A DNA stretch of 64,000 bases from Spongilla lacustris (GCA_949361645.1 OX442417.1:15905427-15969426); one strand, 5' to 3'; positions 44,326 to 56,859 are shown, counted from the stretch's first letter. Program-made: numbers and translations. The notes: generated by a model not told the origin, from the letters alone.

Positions 44326-45029
44326 CTATAAATATGGCATTGTGCCCACTTGTACCTGTGAGTAGGGATGGTGATAATGTGAACGTTTTGGGCACTCAAT
44401 CTCTTACTCCTTATCTTACTCATTTTGACATTGACCTCATATTTTAAAATTGAAACATCCTCTCAACAACTAAATATATCATAGTCATTGAATCTGCTAC
44501 TAGTACTGTACTTTGCAGGCTTTAGTGGTTACACCTGCTTGACATTAGGGACATATTACCCCTCCCATATGAACCTTGTACCCTCCCATATGAACCTTGT
44601 ACCCCTCCCATATGAACCTTGTACCCCTACTACCTTTGTATGCTCCATGCCTTGGTCATATACAAGGCTGGGTACCACCTACCTCTGACCTTGCCAACAC
44701 CTCCCAGCTTTTATCCTGTTATTCTGTCTCAGGTTTTTCAATCTAATGCTCCATCTGTTTATTTCTTCATATTATTATGTGTGCATACCATGATGTGTTA
44801 GAGTGCTTGAATAGACCCTTCCCTTTAACGGCGTAAGGAATGCTTAATTGCGTCACTTCCGGAGTTCTTCCTGCGCGTGAGCACTAACACTATACCAGGC
44901 TGTTGATAATTTTCGACCGACCAAGCTGTCACAACAGTACTCACAGAGGCAGACATCCCAGGTAATTTTCTCAAGGAGCCACGAGAGATCTACATAGTAC
45001 TTCAGTCTCTGGTATTTGTATTAGCTCCT
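44326..45029. other. Unassigned interval with short repeats
   Basis: Contains three near-repeats of ccctcccatatgaaccttgt at 44560-44625 and a phrase (ctctgaccttgccaacacct, cagcttttatcctg) resembling R1 near 11340, so part of it is R1 debris. No gene seen. Confidence 0.45.
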
Positions 45030-45419
45030 CAATATGGGTTATTTCTTCATATTATTAACTATTTGTGGTCATCAATTCAGAAGTGAGAAAGTTAAATATT
45101 TTTAAATGTTCAGTGGACACCACAGAAGTGACATAACAGAGCACACAAAAATGGGCAAACCTCTACACATGTTGTAACAGGGTCATCTACATTATCACTA
45201 GTGTGTGTTACTGTGCTGCAGACTGGTCCCCAGACTTCTCTCCACCTCCAGTTGGTGCTGGAACACTTGGACGCACAATCGGCTGAGGTAGGCCTGGGCC
45301 CGAGGGACGCACACCAGGGCGGCACTGGAGGTACGCCCACACCAAATGGGCATGGCATGGCCATGCCTGGACGTATTGTGAGAGGAAGGGTTGGACGTAA
45401 CATAGGAACGGGCACCTCT
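45030..45419 (-). pseudogene. Receptor tail C-terminus and 3' flank, copy C fragment
   Basis: Matches 17290-17690 of locus A: the flank (gtggacaccacagaagtgac) and the coding end (RPSVPAPTGG, SGDQSAAQ with stop at about 45208). A one-base change of frame near 45320 separates GVGVPPV from the end. The piece stops at a 27-base G-run (45420-45446), beyond which R1 continues in the opposite orientation compared with locus A. Confidence 0.75.
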
Positions 45420-45446
45420 TGGGGGGGGGGGGGGGGGGGGGGGGGG

Positions 45447-48003
45447 GCATGACAAAGGTAGAAAAGAAAAGTCCAGATCATTGCTACATTATCCAGTGTC
45501 TAAACACTCGCCCCACCCCCTTCACCCTGCAGGCTGCCCCACCCCCTTCACCCTGCAGGCTGCCCCACCCCCTTCACCCTTCAGGCTGCCCCACCCCCTT
45601 CATCCTGCAGGCCGCCCCACCCCCTTCACCCTGCAGGCCGCCCAGGGGGAAATGCCCCAATCCGCAGCACTACATGACATTAATGGACTGCACTTTGTGA
45701 GAGAGATGTAATCCTCACTAGGTGTAGACAGCATAATTTTGTTTAGCTACAATATTGTAAGGGTGTAATGTATACTACTGGCATTGGAGAAGTAAGGACC
45801 TGGGGACCAGAAGCATTGGTAGTATGGCCACCTCAGCTTGTGGCCAATGCACCATCACTCCTGGTCCCCCTACTGAAGTGCCGAGGCAAGGTGGTGCTGA
45901 CTGGGAGCCAAAACCAGAGGTACAAAGTGAGGCAATGTAAGCTGCAGGGGAGTGTTGTGCGAGGGAACGCAGACCCAGACCACCTCTACTCAGGCCCAGA
46001 CCACCTCTACTCAGGCCCAGACCACCTCTACTCAGGCCCAGACCACCTCTACTCAGGCCCAGACCACCTCTACTCAGGCCCAGACCACCTCTACTCAGGC
46101 CCAGACCACCTCTACTCAGGCCCAGACCACCTCTACTCAGGCCCAGACCACCTCTACTCAGGCCCAGACCACCTCTACTCAGGCCCAGACCACATCTACT
46201 CAGGCCCAGACCACCTCTACTCAGGCCCAGACCACCTCTACTCAGGCCCAGACCACCTCTACTCAGACCCAGACCACCTCTAGACCACCTCTACTCAGGC
46301 CCAGACCACCTCTACTCAGGCCCAGACCACCTCTACTCAGGCCCAGACCACCTCTACTCAGGCCCAGACCACCTCTACTCAGGCCCAGACCACCTCTACT
46401 CAGGCCCAGACCACCTCTACTCAGGCCCAGACCACCTCTACTCAGGCCCAGACCACCTCTACTCAGGCCCAGACCACCTCTACTCAGGCCCAGACCACCT
46501 CTACTCAGGCCCAGACCACCTCTACTCAGGCCCAGACCACCTCTACTCAGGCCCAGACCACCTCTACTCAGACTCAGCCTAGCCTGGTGCCAGGCATGAT
46601 CAGAAGTGTCCACAGCAGTACATTGTGCAAAGCACTTACGTACATCGGCATCAAATAGCTCAGTGGCCTGTGGTATGCAGAAGATAGATCAGAGGTGTGG
46701 TTTACAGAAACCTCCACACTGAAATGTGGAAGAGGGTAAGGCAACATGAGGGTCAATTGCCCTAACCTCTTCCAAACTGGACAGCTTAACTGTGACATGT
46801 TAAGATGAAGGCTGAGCAGAAGTCAGCATCACCAATCTAGAATATCCTTGCCTGACTGTTTCAGTAAAGAAGCTTAAATCCTTACAGCTGAATTATTACA
46901 TAATCATGCATATGGTACCCTGCGCACGTATGATTTACTCCACAAACTACCACATGTTACTACTAGTTTCTCCCACACCAATTATGTGCACACTTAGTAC
47001 ATGTGATCTGAGGGATGCATGAGTGACAGCTTATGTAGTGCTGCAGGAATTTGAATAGTTGTACTACTTCCTTATAAGAATCCAAGTTGATGAGTGGAGC
47101 TAGACAAAGTGTACAGACCTCATCACCCTATAGTGTAGAAGAAGCAGCTATGACTGATGAGCTGCTGAGTGCAGTCACCAGGTTGAAATCATCATCAACT
47201 ACGTGATCTCTTCAAGCATCAATTACAGATTTTTTAAATCCTTAATTATAATTATGCTGTACTGTACACTTTTAGACTACGCTTACTATCATCTTAATGA
47301 TAAAAGTTCCAGAAAAACCCCATGAATAAGGACACCTCTGTAAACAGGACACTTAAGGTTGGTTCCTATAGTGTCCACATTAGAGAGGTTTCACTGTAAA
47401 GAAACAGATGGAGGAGTACAAAGTAAATAACATACCATGGCCAGACGGGATAACTAAGTAGTAAAGATTATTCACTTACCAAAGCCCCAGTCTTCACAGG
47501 GATAAAAGCTGAGAGGTCTTCACAAGGTCAGAGGTACCTTGTGCATGTATTGAGCATATGATTTACTCCACAAACTACCACATGTTACTACAAGTTTCTC
47601 CCACACCAAAAATGTGCACACTTAGTACATGTGACCTGAGGGATGCATGGGTGTAGTGTTGCAGGAATTTGGATAAAAACAAGAATCCAAGTTGATGACT
47701 GGAGCTAGAAGAACCATATAGACCCCACAGTCCAATATTGTAGAGCTTAAAGAGAAGATTAAGAATCTGCTTTCAAAATGATAAAACGGACTGGGAAGAA
47801 AAAAAAGGATACAAGGCCGGGATCTAAGAACAGAATCAAATCACCACCAAGGGTGGCTTAGACCTCAAGCACATATTTAGCACTTTTGTAGTACATACAT
47901 TTTTCATTGCTAAAAATAGGACTTTAAAATCGTACCATTGTTGATCCCACCATTATTTAGTGCACATGCAGCCTGGTCACCCAGGTGACAGAGGAGGAGG
48001 GTG
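45447..48003 (-). repeat. Dispersed repeat R1, copy C (inverted, longest)
   Basis: Reverse complement of R1: from catgacaaaggtagaaaaga (inverse of 17190-17246) to the ccacccttggtggtgatttg block (inverse, near 47850) and on to about 48003, where it matches copy B at about 40052. It contains the 27-bp array (45510-45650), the enlarged 21-bp array, and both internal direct repeats. The frame TGIGEVRTWGPEALVVWPP is open at 45768 on the plus strand. Confidence 0.85.
45972..46571. repeat. 21-bp minisatellite in R1 copy C, expanded
   Basis: About 28 units of cagaccacctctactcaggc plus c, interrupted once at about 46262-46285 where a partial unit shifts the register. Copies A and B have only 7 and 6 units, so the array expanded about fourfold here. 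Confidence 0.95.
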
Positions 48004-49199
48004 TATGTACTTGTATGTTTACACCTCGATAGTAAAACTGCTGTGCCTGCATGCGTGTAAAAAAAAACTAGGGTCAACTATCGATAAGCCGCTTTGTCCT
48101 TACTGCTTACCGGTTATCCGATACCGTTAAGACACTTTTCTTGTCATTACCGTTTAGTAAGAGGTAACTTCTAACTGAATATTCGGCTTTCGTATTGATT
48201 TCTTGTACTGGCCTTCCAAATAAAACATGTGGTCAAAATTTAACCGAATTAGTGTTATGAATAATTACTAGCGGGAATTTTCGCACTACAACATGAGTAC
48301 ATGTTTGAATACTAGCACTGTGACATCATTCACCGAACTGGACACAAGTAACCGATATAAATCAATATACGGTCCGCTGGTACTGGTGCATGTACAATTA
48401 CAGGGACTTGACGTTTTAACTTACATGTATAAAAATAAAGCTACTATAGATAAGAAACACCACAGGCCAAGGCTATATAAGTTATAACGCTTCGTCATCA
48501 CAAAAACCGAGGGTCCATCCATTGCAGCTTCCTTGCAAAATATCAGGTTATTCCGAAGGAGATTATTGGCCATCGAAGGCCAACCAAAGTACGAAATTAA
48601 ATGGGTAGTTTGGACCAAGGACCATTAATAGTCCGCACACAACACTTGGGAACCCATCAATAACCTTGCAAGCTATGAAGGAATGCATGCAAGGAACTAA
48701 TCAGTAAGGAAGGCCACAACCTATACTGGAATCAGGATCACGGATGCCAAATGATACTAAGATGCCAACAGATAGCCTTAGGACCAGTGTTGCCGCGGTT
48801 GACCGGTTGGAGGAAGTCACGGACGGCCAGTTGACCGGAATAGACCTCTGGCGGTCACGGTCACGGCTAGAGATAGCCGTGACCAGCCCATACGGTCACG
48901 ATCATGAGCAGGCCGTTTGAAACCTATCCGGCACGGTCACGGTCATGCAGTTTTGGACCGTCAAAAACCGCCAGTTTATACTTACCGGTCACGGCAGACG
49001 GTCTTAGTCGGTCAAAACTTGCATACGTGTATTATATTACTGTATTGGCAGCGTATATAACTCCGCATGCACATGGTCATCGGTTTGCATGTGTATAGGC
49101 TTTCTACTGATACCAGATGCAAGCATATATATAGCAATGATTCAACGGATAAATCAGTACAAAGAAAAATATATATGGACATAATGGAAACAGCCTGAA

Positions 49200-49541
49200 G
49201 AGAATTAAGGAGGTGAGGATGGTAATTAGGGCTGGCACTGAAGTTCTTTTTGCAGCGTAAAAGCAAAATCCTTTCAAGCCTGTCTGCCTCAATTCTCCAT
49301 GCATGCATGCATGCACCTCTTTCTGTCAAGGATTATAGCTTCAATTGCGAAAAACACGTTCAGAAGGTGTACTTGACACTGGAACAGCCAAATATTTTAG
49401 TGCCATCTTTGCTATATTCGGAAAATTTCTGCTACACCAGTCCATGACATTATTTACACCATGTCCAGAAATTGTGGACATCGATGCATAACTCGGCGTA
49501 CGATTGTGATAAAAAAAATCTAATTGCACCATTAAACTCAC
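49200..49541 (-). pseudogene. hAT transposase C-terminal dimerisation domain, decayed
   Basis: The frame ending near 49341 reads FPNIAKMALKYLAVPVSSTPSERVF, whose core is the hallmark of the hAT dimerisation region. After a change of frame it continues with ILDRKR and, following an extra tgcatgcatgca stretch, EADRLERILLLRCKKNF, the last helix of the domain. Upstream catalytic residues were not found. N-terminal candidates near 53.7-53.9 kb (MADDIEEPQEFILVDSFPE) are unconfirmed. Confidence 0.8.
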
Positions 49542-49559
49542 TAGGTACTTTAGAGATTT

Positions 49560-50655
49560 ATCACGTTATTAAAACTGCTAATTAATTTATTAAAATATAT
49601 TATTGTTATTGTCTTTTAATAAATGCATTGTATGTCTGCATGGCAGGGAAGTTAGGAATAGGCATCGCTGTTTCATAAAAAATTCTTCCAAACTACAGCT
49701 ATCGTCGATTTTAGTGATCTAAGCATACGCATGCGCAACTCAAAACATTTAGTTGTACTCGTGCCCCTGCCATTGGATGCATTCTAGTGGTCACGTGATC
49801 TGTTATTTAACCATTTTGATCCATTGTATAGTAGTTGGGCGTAGCCTTTTGGCGGATCAAGCCTAGGCCTATATCTATGCCTATACCAAGATTTGTACCC
49901 ATCTGATAGTATTGTGGATATACAATGTAATAGCTCTACACTCGCTATCAATCTAATTCTTGGTATACGCTAGTCTCGCTAGCCAGACGTACAACATCGA
50001 ACTTCAACTGGATAGGCTTGAAACCCCCATAACGCGAAGGTCGAGCTAATAGAACCGCTGCTGCGGAGTAGCTACTACATAATATGATATATAGGTGTGA
50101 CTACGAGACTCGCTCGTTAAGATGCATGGGCGATTCCGTCCCTATATTATTATAATTATAATTATATGTATTGTATATATATCTATCTGCATGTGCATCG
50201 TTCTGACGTTGACCACGATGACTGGCTTGTTTTTGATAACATACTAGAAGTTTTCGTGGAGGTGTGTTAAGGATATTGCCTTCCACTAGCTAAAGAATTA
50301 ACATATGCATGGCGGCGGATATTCACAGCTGGACTCTCCACTGTGTCCTGGCCCTATTATACTGTATATCGTCGATTAATGACTGTATATGGATCAATTA
50401 GCAGGCAAGGTCGCTCGCGCTCACTCCATAGCAGTCACGTTCCCAGACCCAATATCTGCTACGAGGTTAAGACATTTCTATCCAGCTCCGCCGGAATTTT
50501 GGCTAGGGTATACAAGAAGGATGAACAGCCGTAAACGTATTCGGCAGTTGGCCTGAGATGTGTGTGTTTGTTATGCCGTGTGTTCTACTTTTCTATGATT
50601 GAGCGGCTGGAAGGTAAGCACATGCACCCACACCCAAATGCAAATACCATGCACG
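49560..50655. other. Interior of the hAT element, no recognised gene
   Basis: AT-rich sequence with the phrase gctagtctcgctagccagac and a palindromic attataattataattatat at 50145. No coding family recognised. Confidence 0.45.
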
Positions 50656-50658
50656 CAA

Positions 50659-50659
<1 letters not shown>

Positions 50660-50716
<57 letters not shown>

Positions 50717-51055
50717 GTACATGCAAATACACACACACACACACACACACATGTACATGCAAATACACACACACACACACACATGTACATGCAAATACAC
50801 ACACACACACACATGTACATGCAAATACACACACACACACACACACACACATGTACATGCAAATACACACACACACATGTACATGCAAATACACACACAC
50901 ACATGTACATGCAAATACACACACAGATACACACACATGTACATGCAAATACACACACAGATACACACACACATACACACACATACACACATATACACAC
51001 ACACATACACACACATACACACACATACACACACATACACACACACATACACACA
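50660..51055. repeat. CA-rich minisatellite with atgtacatgcaaat units
   Basis: (AC)n runs of variable length punctuated by atgtacatgcaaat about eight times, passing into (ACACAT)n. Overlapping long frames in all registers are repeat artefacts. Confidence 0.95.
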
Positions 51056-52290
51056 CTTGACACAGGACTTGCATGCATGGGCATGCAGTTGAAGAAAAGA
51101 TCACATACATGCACCTGTCTATCTAATTTACTCCTACAAATACTAAAGCAATGGCACAAAAAAGGATGCCATGATGCAGCTCTGATCTGTCATCAGTGAA
51201 CAGATCGATGGCCGATGGCATAAAGGCTAGTGATCATGACTCATACACAATGGCAAGGATGCTAGGTAGAACCTACAAGTATGTACTAGTCCTGAGGGCC
51301 ATGCATGTGAAACGTTTACATAACAGCCATAACCAAAGACCACACGCCACCACCCTAATAAAATAGGTGACCACAAAGATTTAGAGTCAGCTACATTCTC
51401 CGTTAGTACATGCAATACCTTCTGAACTTTCCACATTTATCACACACATACACAACCAATACATAACCAAATAAATATAAATGCCACACCACAACTGTTA
51501 CATTACCTATTACATACATCTGCAGAGCCATGTACATATAGCTAGACCACATAAAGCCTTCCATTTGAGTTGTTGCTGAAGTTTTTCACCAGGTGCATGT
51601 TGGAAGGGTGGCTGGCACAGTCCATGAGATGCAAAACTTTGGGTCCAGTCCCTGGTCCATACCAGGTGGTCATGTAGGTAAGCTCCTCTCCTGGCAGACA
51701 ACTGGTGTCTGTGCTATGTGTGCAACCAAACCAAGGAGTTTTTCTAACCAAACTAATAAAGGTGGACACCACAGGATGTGACAATTGTAGCCACTTTAAA
51801 CAACTATTCTTTGGTCCTACATCTACATGCATGTAACACGTAGATCTATCTCCTTCTAACCGTACCCTACATCAGAAACCTTTAAGCTTAATTTGTTCAT
51901 ATCCCAGTGGCTGCCTCTGGGATGTGCTATCAAATTCCTCATCTCTAGGGAGAAGGGCCTACATGTATTATCTTTTCCCAACTGTTCCACAAGGATATCT
52001 CGCATCCACCTTCACAAGGCACTCTCTCCTCTACCTCCACAAGGCTATCTCACAAGGCTACCTCCCTCCACCTTCACAAAACTACCTCCCTCCACCTTCA
52101 CAAAACTACCTCCCTCCACCTTCACATGCACAATGCTGTCACCCTTTCCACCTTCCCCATGTGGATATAGTAAAAAAGTAGGTTGTTACCGCATGTATTC
52201 CTCACGTGATATATCCTTATAAGGTTAGTCTCTGTGGAACGGGGTTTTTTTGCTGTATTGGTAGTTTTCATTATGCAGAGATGAAAAAAT
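51056..52290. other. Interior of the hAT element with an unrecognised minus frame
   Basis: A minus frame at 51542-51832 (96 codons, containing FISLVRKTPWFGC and LVKNFSNNSNGRLYVV) looks protein-like in composition but matches no family known to me. At 52060-52120 a ctacctccctccaccttcac repeat occurs three times. Confidence 0.35.
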
Positions 52291-52294
52291 ATAT

Positions 52295-52560
52295 ACCGTA
52301 GAGTACCGCGATATATCCCCCCCCCCCTCCGCCCCCTCCTAAAAAAAACGGTCCGTGTTTAAACGAGCGTATCTTCGTACTCGTTAACGCTTCCACGCAC
52401 CTGTTTCTAAACTCCAGGAAAGAACTGGTACTCCAACAGGATTTTAAAGAATAGCACGCAGCTGTGTTCATGATTACGTCGATACACTCGTTTAAACACG
52501 GGCCATTTTTTTTTGTGGGGGCGGAGGGGGGGGGGATATCTCGCGGTACTCTACGGTAGA
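52295..52560. mobile_element. Foldback MITE nested in the hAT element
   Basis: Left arm cgtagagtaccgcgatatat, C-run, then ccgtgtttaaacgagcgtat; right arm is the complement (atacactcgtttaaacacgg, G-run, gatatctcgcggtactctac). Arms of about 90 bp flank a loop of about 75 bp. No coding capacity. Confidence 0.85.
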
Positions 52561-53948
52561 CACGCACAGATACAGATACGTAAGTACTATTAGTTGCAAC
52601 AAAAAAAAAATAGAACAAAAATATGGCGTCAGGTTTGCACGTAAGGACATGCCCATCTTTACAAATATTAATGAAGGTAGAACAGGTGCAAAAATGTGGC
52701 TTTGCATGCTATAGGTATTACATCCACGAACTCCTTGTGGTAGAATTAGCAATATAGGTCGGAATCGAATCGTTTAAAACCAACGCAACCAAAACAAGCC
52801 GTTGTAGAATCCATGTACATGTATACATATAGGTAGCTAAAACACTTCGAACATGATCGTGCCCTACAGATAGGGCTTAAAAAGAATGTTGGAGCAGCCG
52901 AGTAGGCCTACTACCAAAAAAAAAGTACAATCGCATCTATATTGCCACCCATGCACACACACAACAGTCGAAATCAGACGCACATGTGTAACAAGCTATC
53001 AAGTATCGAACGTTCGTTGCTAGGATTCATACCGTGGTCGGTGATTTGTGCCTTCTTGTTTGAAAACCTTCATCGCGGCAGGGCACGCACGCGGCGTTTG
53101 TCGATTTATTATTGAATATTGGTATTTACAAAGACATATGAACCTTAATGATAAAAGTGATCAGGGAAGCGAGGGTAAAAGGGTCATGAACGTTAGAATA
53201 TGTCACACTCCAGCCCTAATGGTTTTACTAACAGCAGTTAGTCTTTCCTTTTTGATATCTAGCTTGGATTTTCGTCAGGAAGCTGAAATGTCTTGAAAAA
53301 CCCTCATTTTTAAAATCAAAATCCATACATGTCTATGGAAACACTGAAATTCTGATGAGGAAGCGTCAGGAAGAGGGCTCATTTTTTTGTTTAACGACAG
53401 AGGTATACCTTATGATCCTCTTCATCATAAAGTTCTTTTTCCTTGTCATGGGCATCTTTTCCTGAGTGACAGAGTGTCATCCTCCATACATTTCAATGGA
53501 CGCGTGCACGGTAATGAAACGGGAAAAACGTCATAACGCGTCAGGAATTAGTAATGAAGGCATGCAATTTCTGGCCATGCGCCAATTAGTGGATTTTGCT
53601 GATAGGTCTCGACGAAACTCATCGTCTACCATGCATCTCTTTGCTGCATGGTTATCTGCATCACAGTAGGATCAGCAGCCAAACGCTCTGCGTCGTGTTT
53701 ATCAAAATCATTTTAAAAAGCATCCAATGCAATTGTTGTGCATGCATGTCATCTCCGTTCAAGATCAATTGGACCACAGATACTATAATACATGCATAAT
53801 TGGACATCTGCAGGTGCATCATCAGTACCATACCAGCAATATTGTAAATCCCTTCTTTGAACCTGGCATAAGCCTGTGCTTTCTGGGAAGCTATCAACCA
53901 AGATAAATTCTTGTGGTTCTTCGATATCGTCAGCCATATTGTAGTAGC
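52561..53948. other. Interior of the hAT element, right part
   Basis: Several short frames, none recognised. A minus frame starting near 53937 (MADDIEEPQEFILVDSFPE) sits where an N-terminal exon of the minus-strand transposase would be expected, but no BED or other finger was identified. Confidence 0.35.
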
Positions 53949-54137
53949 TAATTGACCGTCAGTGACCGGATAATATTTTTTACGGTCAGCCGTAATATTC
54001 TGACGGTCACCATACTTTGACGGCTCAGACGGCCAGACACATTGACGGCCCGCGGCCGATGGCGGTCAGCACAAATTTTGGCAAATTTTCGCGGCTGCCG
54101 GACGGCCAAGGCTGGCCGCGGCAACACTGCTTAGGAC

Positions 54138-55051
54138 AAGCCTATACATGTATATACCTTAGCCTAACTTGGGGCTTAGCGGTAATCATTACCGTTCAGT
54201 AAGAAAGCTTATCGGTAAGTTTTTATCGATAGGCGTAGAGCAATTTCAGTAAATATTCGATAATATATAGGTGTTTACTTCACGGCTGTTTCATTGCATT
54301 GAAACCTTGGACAAAAAGGCTACGCCCCTTGATACGAAATTTTTTCATAGCAACGGACCTAATTACTACCCTAGCAACACATCTGTTCTTGTGGATGGAC
54401 CTTTTTGTACAGACCGTTTCGATACAGTGCCGGCGTTGTCTATGTACAGTTTCTACAATGTCTACTCGTATTAATGATGTGCATCTTTGGCTCTTTCAAT
54501 CCTGGATGTGGCATTAGCTTGCAAATCCCCGGGGTGATTCTCGACCTAGGAGGATAAACGTTGCCCTGGTAAAGTTTCCGCCCTTATAAAGTACCTTGAA
54601 ATTTTAACAGTGTAAAGCCGGTAGGTTGTTTCTATATTTTCCAATGTCATCTCGTGGTGCCGCGTATTCTACTAGAAGTTGTGAGCCTTCAGAATATTGC
54701 TATTTTTAGCGCTATCACCCGCGACACCATATTCTGTATAGTGTATTGGCTATTTGTCTATGCATTGGTAAAGATAGATTGCACTCTGGATGCATACTAG
54801 GTGGAACCCTCCTGCAACGGGGCCAGGGATGAACCCAAACAAGGCTGTTATGAAAAGACACAGCCCGGGCCGTTCTCCCATGAGACAGCATCCTGCATAT
54901 AGTGCATATGGCCTATCCATTCCTGCATATGGTATTCAAGCAATGTGGTCTGAGTGGAGCCAAGGCCTGTGGTATTGGAAACAAGGCCTGCTGGGGTTTT
55001 ACTGGAACCATGGTCCATGAAGTTGGCCACATGTTATTGTACACCTATGAC
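54138..55051. other. Unassigned interval
   Basis: Contains a ttaccgttcagtaagaaagc / cttatcggtaagtttttatc block related to the ends of the TA-flanked element. A plus frame at 54790-55020 (76 codons, Trp- and Gly-rich) is unrecognised. Confidence 0.4.
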
Positions 55052-56010
55052 CCATGCTCTATGTTCACTCATCTAATGCCCCCCATGCACACCCATCCAA
55101 TGCCCTCAATGCACACCTATCCAATGTCCCCCATCACACACACCCATCGAATTCCCCATATGGGTCATGCACACCCATCCAATGTCCCCATGTACACCCA
55201 TCCAATGCCTCCATGTACACCCATCCAATGCCTCCATGTACACCCATGTCCCCCATGTACACCCACCATGTACACCCATTCAATGCCCCCATGTACACCC
55301 ATCCAATGCCCCCCCCCCCCCCCCCCCCCCCATGCACACACCGTACACCCATTCAATGCCCCTATGTATACTCATCCAGGCTTGTGGGGTGATTGCCATC
55401 TGTTGCTGTACCCATATGAAGTTGCATAGAGTGAGGGATATTTATGTCCCCCATGTACACCCATCCAATCCCCCCCCCATGCACACACACCCATCCAATA
55501 CCCTCCATGTACACCCATCCAATGTCCCCCATGTACACCCACCATGTACACCCATTCAATGTACCCCATGTACACCCATCCAATGCCCCCCTTGTACACT
55601 ACACCCATCCAATGTCCCCCATGTACACCCATCCAATGCCCCCCTTGTACACTACAGCCATCCAATGTCCCCCATGTACACCCATCCAATGCCCCCCTTG
55701 TACACTACACCCATCCAATGTCCCCCATGTACACCCATCCAATGTCCCCCATGTACACCCATCCAATGCCCCCATGTACACCCATCCAATGCCCCCCTTG
55801 TACACTACACCCATCCAATGTCCCCCATGTACACCCATCCAATGCCCCCATGTACACCCATCCAATGTCCGATCCCCCATGTACACCCATTCGATGCCCC
55901 CCATGCACACACACACACCCATCCAATGCCCCTATGTACACTCATCCAGGCTTGTGGGGGTGATTGCCATCTGCTGCTGTACCCATATGAAGTTGCATAG
56001 AGTGAGGGAT
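55052..56010. repeat. 23/24-bp minisatellite in two duplicated blocks
   Basis: Units of atgtacacccatccaatgcc plus a run of C that varies from 2 to more than 20. Some units carry a cttgtacactacaccc insert, giving a higher-order period. A non-repetitive tail (gcttgtggggtgattgccat ... gtgagggatattta) closes both sub-blocks (55379-55442 and 55949-56013), so a block of array plus tail was duplicated. Confidence 0.93.
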
Positions 56011-56079
56011 ATTTAAAAGAGACCATTTGCATACGTTACAAGTGCATGTGTAGCTGAACATAGCACTTGAAGTGATTCT

Positions 56080-56390
56080 TCAGCTCTTTTGCCCCAAGAA
56101 CACGTGAGCTTTAATTAAGCACAAGGTGCTAAACATTTGGGGGTGGATCTCAGGTAGAATGTTGATGTTAAAAGCCACCAGAAACTTGTCAGCATAGGAG
56201 ATACAGCTGTATGGTGGCTCTGGTTTTACTGCTCTCCCCTTTGCTTTGATCCCTCTATGCAATATGCACCCCCACACTCGGCACAGATCATCTAGTGCTG
56301 CACTTCCATTCTTGTGGTGCGCGTTATTCATAATTTGGGTATGTGTGTTCAAATAATTATAGCAGGGCGTAGGAGACGCGGCACCACGGA
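56080..56390 (-). pseudogene. Degenerate Cys/His segment, possibly transposon-derived (RAG1 N-region-like)
   Basis: A minus frame contains DLCRVWGCILHR, then YADKFLVAFNINI, then EIHPQMFSTLC. The spacing resembles a CxxCG ... HPxxFCxxC zinc-binding segment found upstream of the core in RAG1 and in several invertebrate transposon-like proteins. Two Cys positions read W and S here, so metal binding would be lost. It lies within the nest of elements. The family assignment is tentative. Confidence 0.4.
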
Positions 56391-56859
56391 CTGAAAACAT
56401 ATTCTTACCTGGCAAAGATACCACTATAAACTGTTTTTTTACCGATAGCACTTATAAGGGCGGAAAAAAAGCTACACAGTCGTGATTGTATGCTATTTTT
56501 CCCGCCTAAAAAGAACCATCTTATGCGCAGAACGAAATGCAGTGCGCCACTCGAGGCTAATGGGTGCGTGAGGCTAAATTTAACAAGAGGACTAGTTCTA
56601 GTTACCGTTTGGTGCAATTTTATTCGCATTAGATCGATTGGCTGCGGAAACCTTAAGTTGAAACTTTAATGAGCTTGTAAAGGGAAAGCGGTTGTTAAAC
56701 CGTAAATATTTTTCCTGTGCTCTAATTATGACCCTTTTTGTCCAATTGTAACAGCCGTGACTTACTGATAATTACCGATAAGCTCAAAACCTTATCGGTA
56801 GTTGACCCTAAAAAAAACACGTAACTAGCTACAATTATTGCCGAAACAAGCTACCGGTT

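Larger units (their letters stand above)
48785..54129 (-). mobile_element. Large hAT transposon (5.3 kb) with 8-bp target duplication
   Basis: CAGTGTTGCCGCGG at the left and its complement at the right, flanked by the 8-bp direct repeat CTTAGGAC (48777-48784 and 54130-54137). The first and last 200 bp are packed with CGGTCACGG / GACGGCC-type motifs, a subterminal binding array distinct from the TATCGCGATTAA array of the 770-bp relative. It contains a degraded transposase C-terminus, a CA-rich minisatellite, and a nested foldback, so it is an old autonomous element now defective. Confidence 0.93.
48071..56808. mobile_element. Possible TA-flanked DNA transposon, disrupted by nested insertions
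   Basis: Left end GGGTCAACTATCGATAAG preceded by TA (48069-48070); right end is its inverted match GGGTCAACTACCGATAAG followed by TA (56809-56810). Subterminal blocks with ttaccggt/ttatcggt motifs occur near both ends and at 54180-54240. If real, this was about 3.4 kb before a 5.3-kb hAT inserted in it. TA duplications suit Tc1/mariner-like or related elements, but no transposase of that type was seen. Alternatively two separate small elements of one family are involved. Confidence 0.4.

Noticed and set aside
55052..56010. Overlapping frames rich in HPSNAP or MGVHGG
   Set aside because: Artefacts of the 23/24-bp minisatellite; frame changes with each variable C-run.
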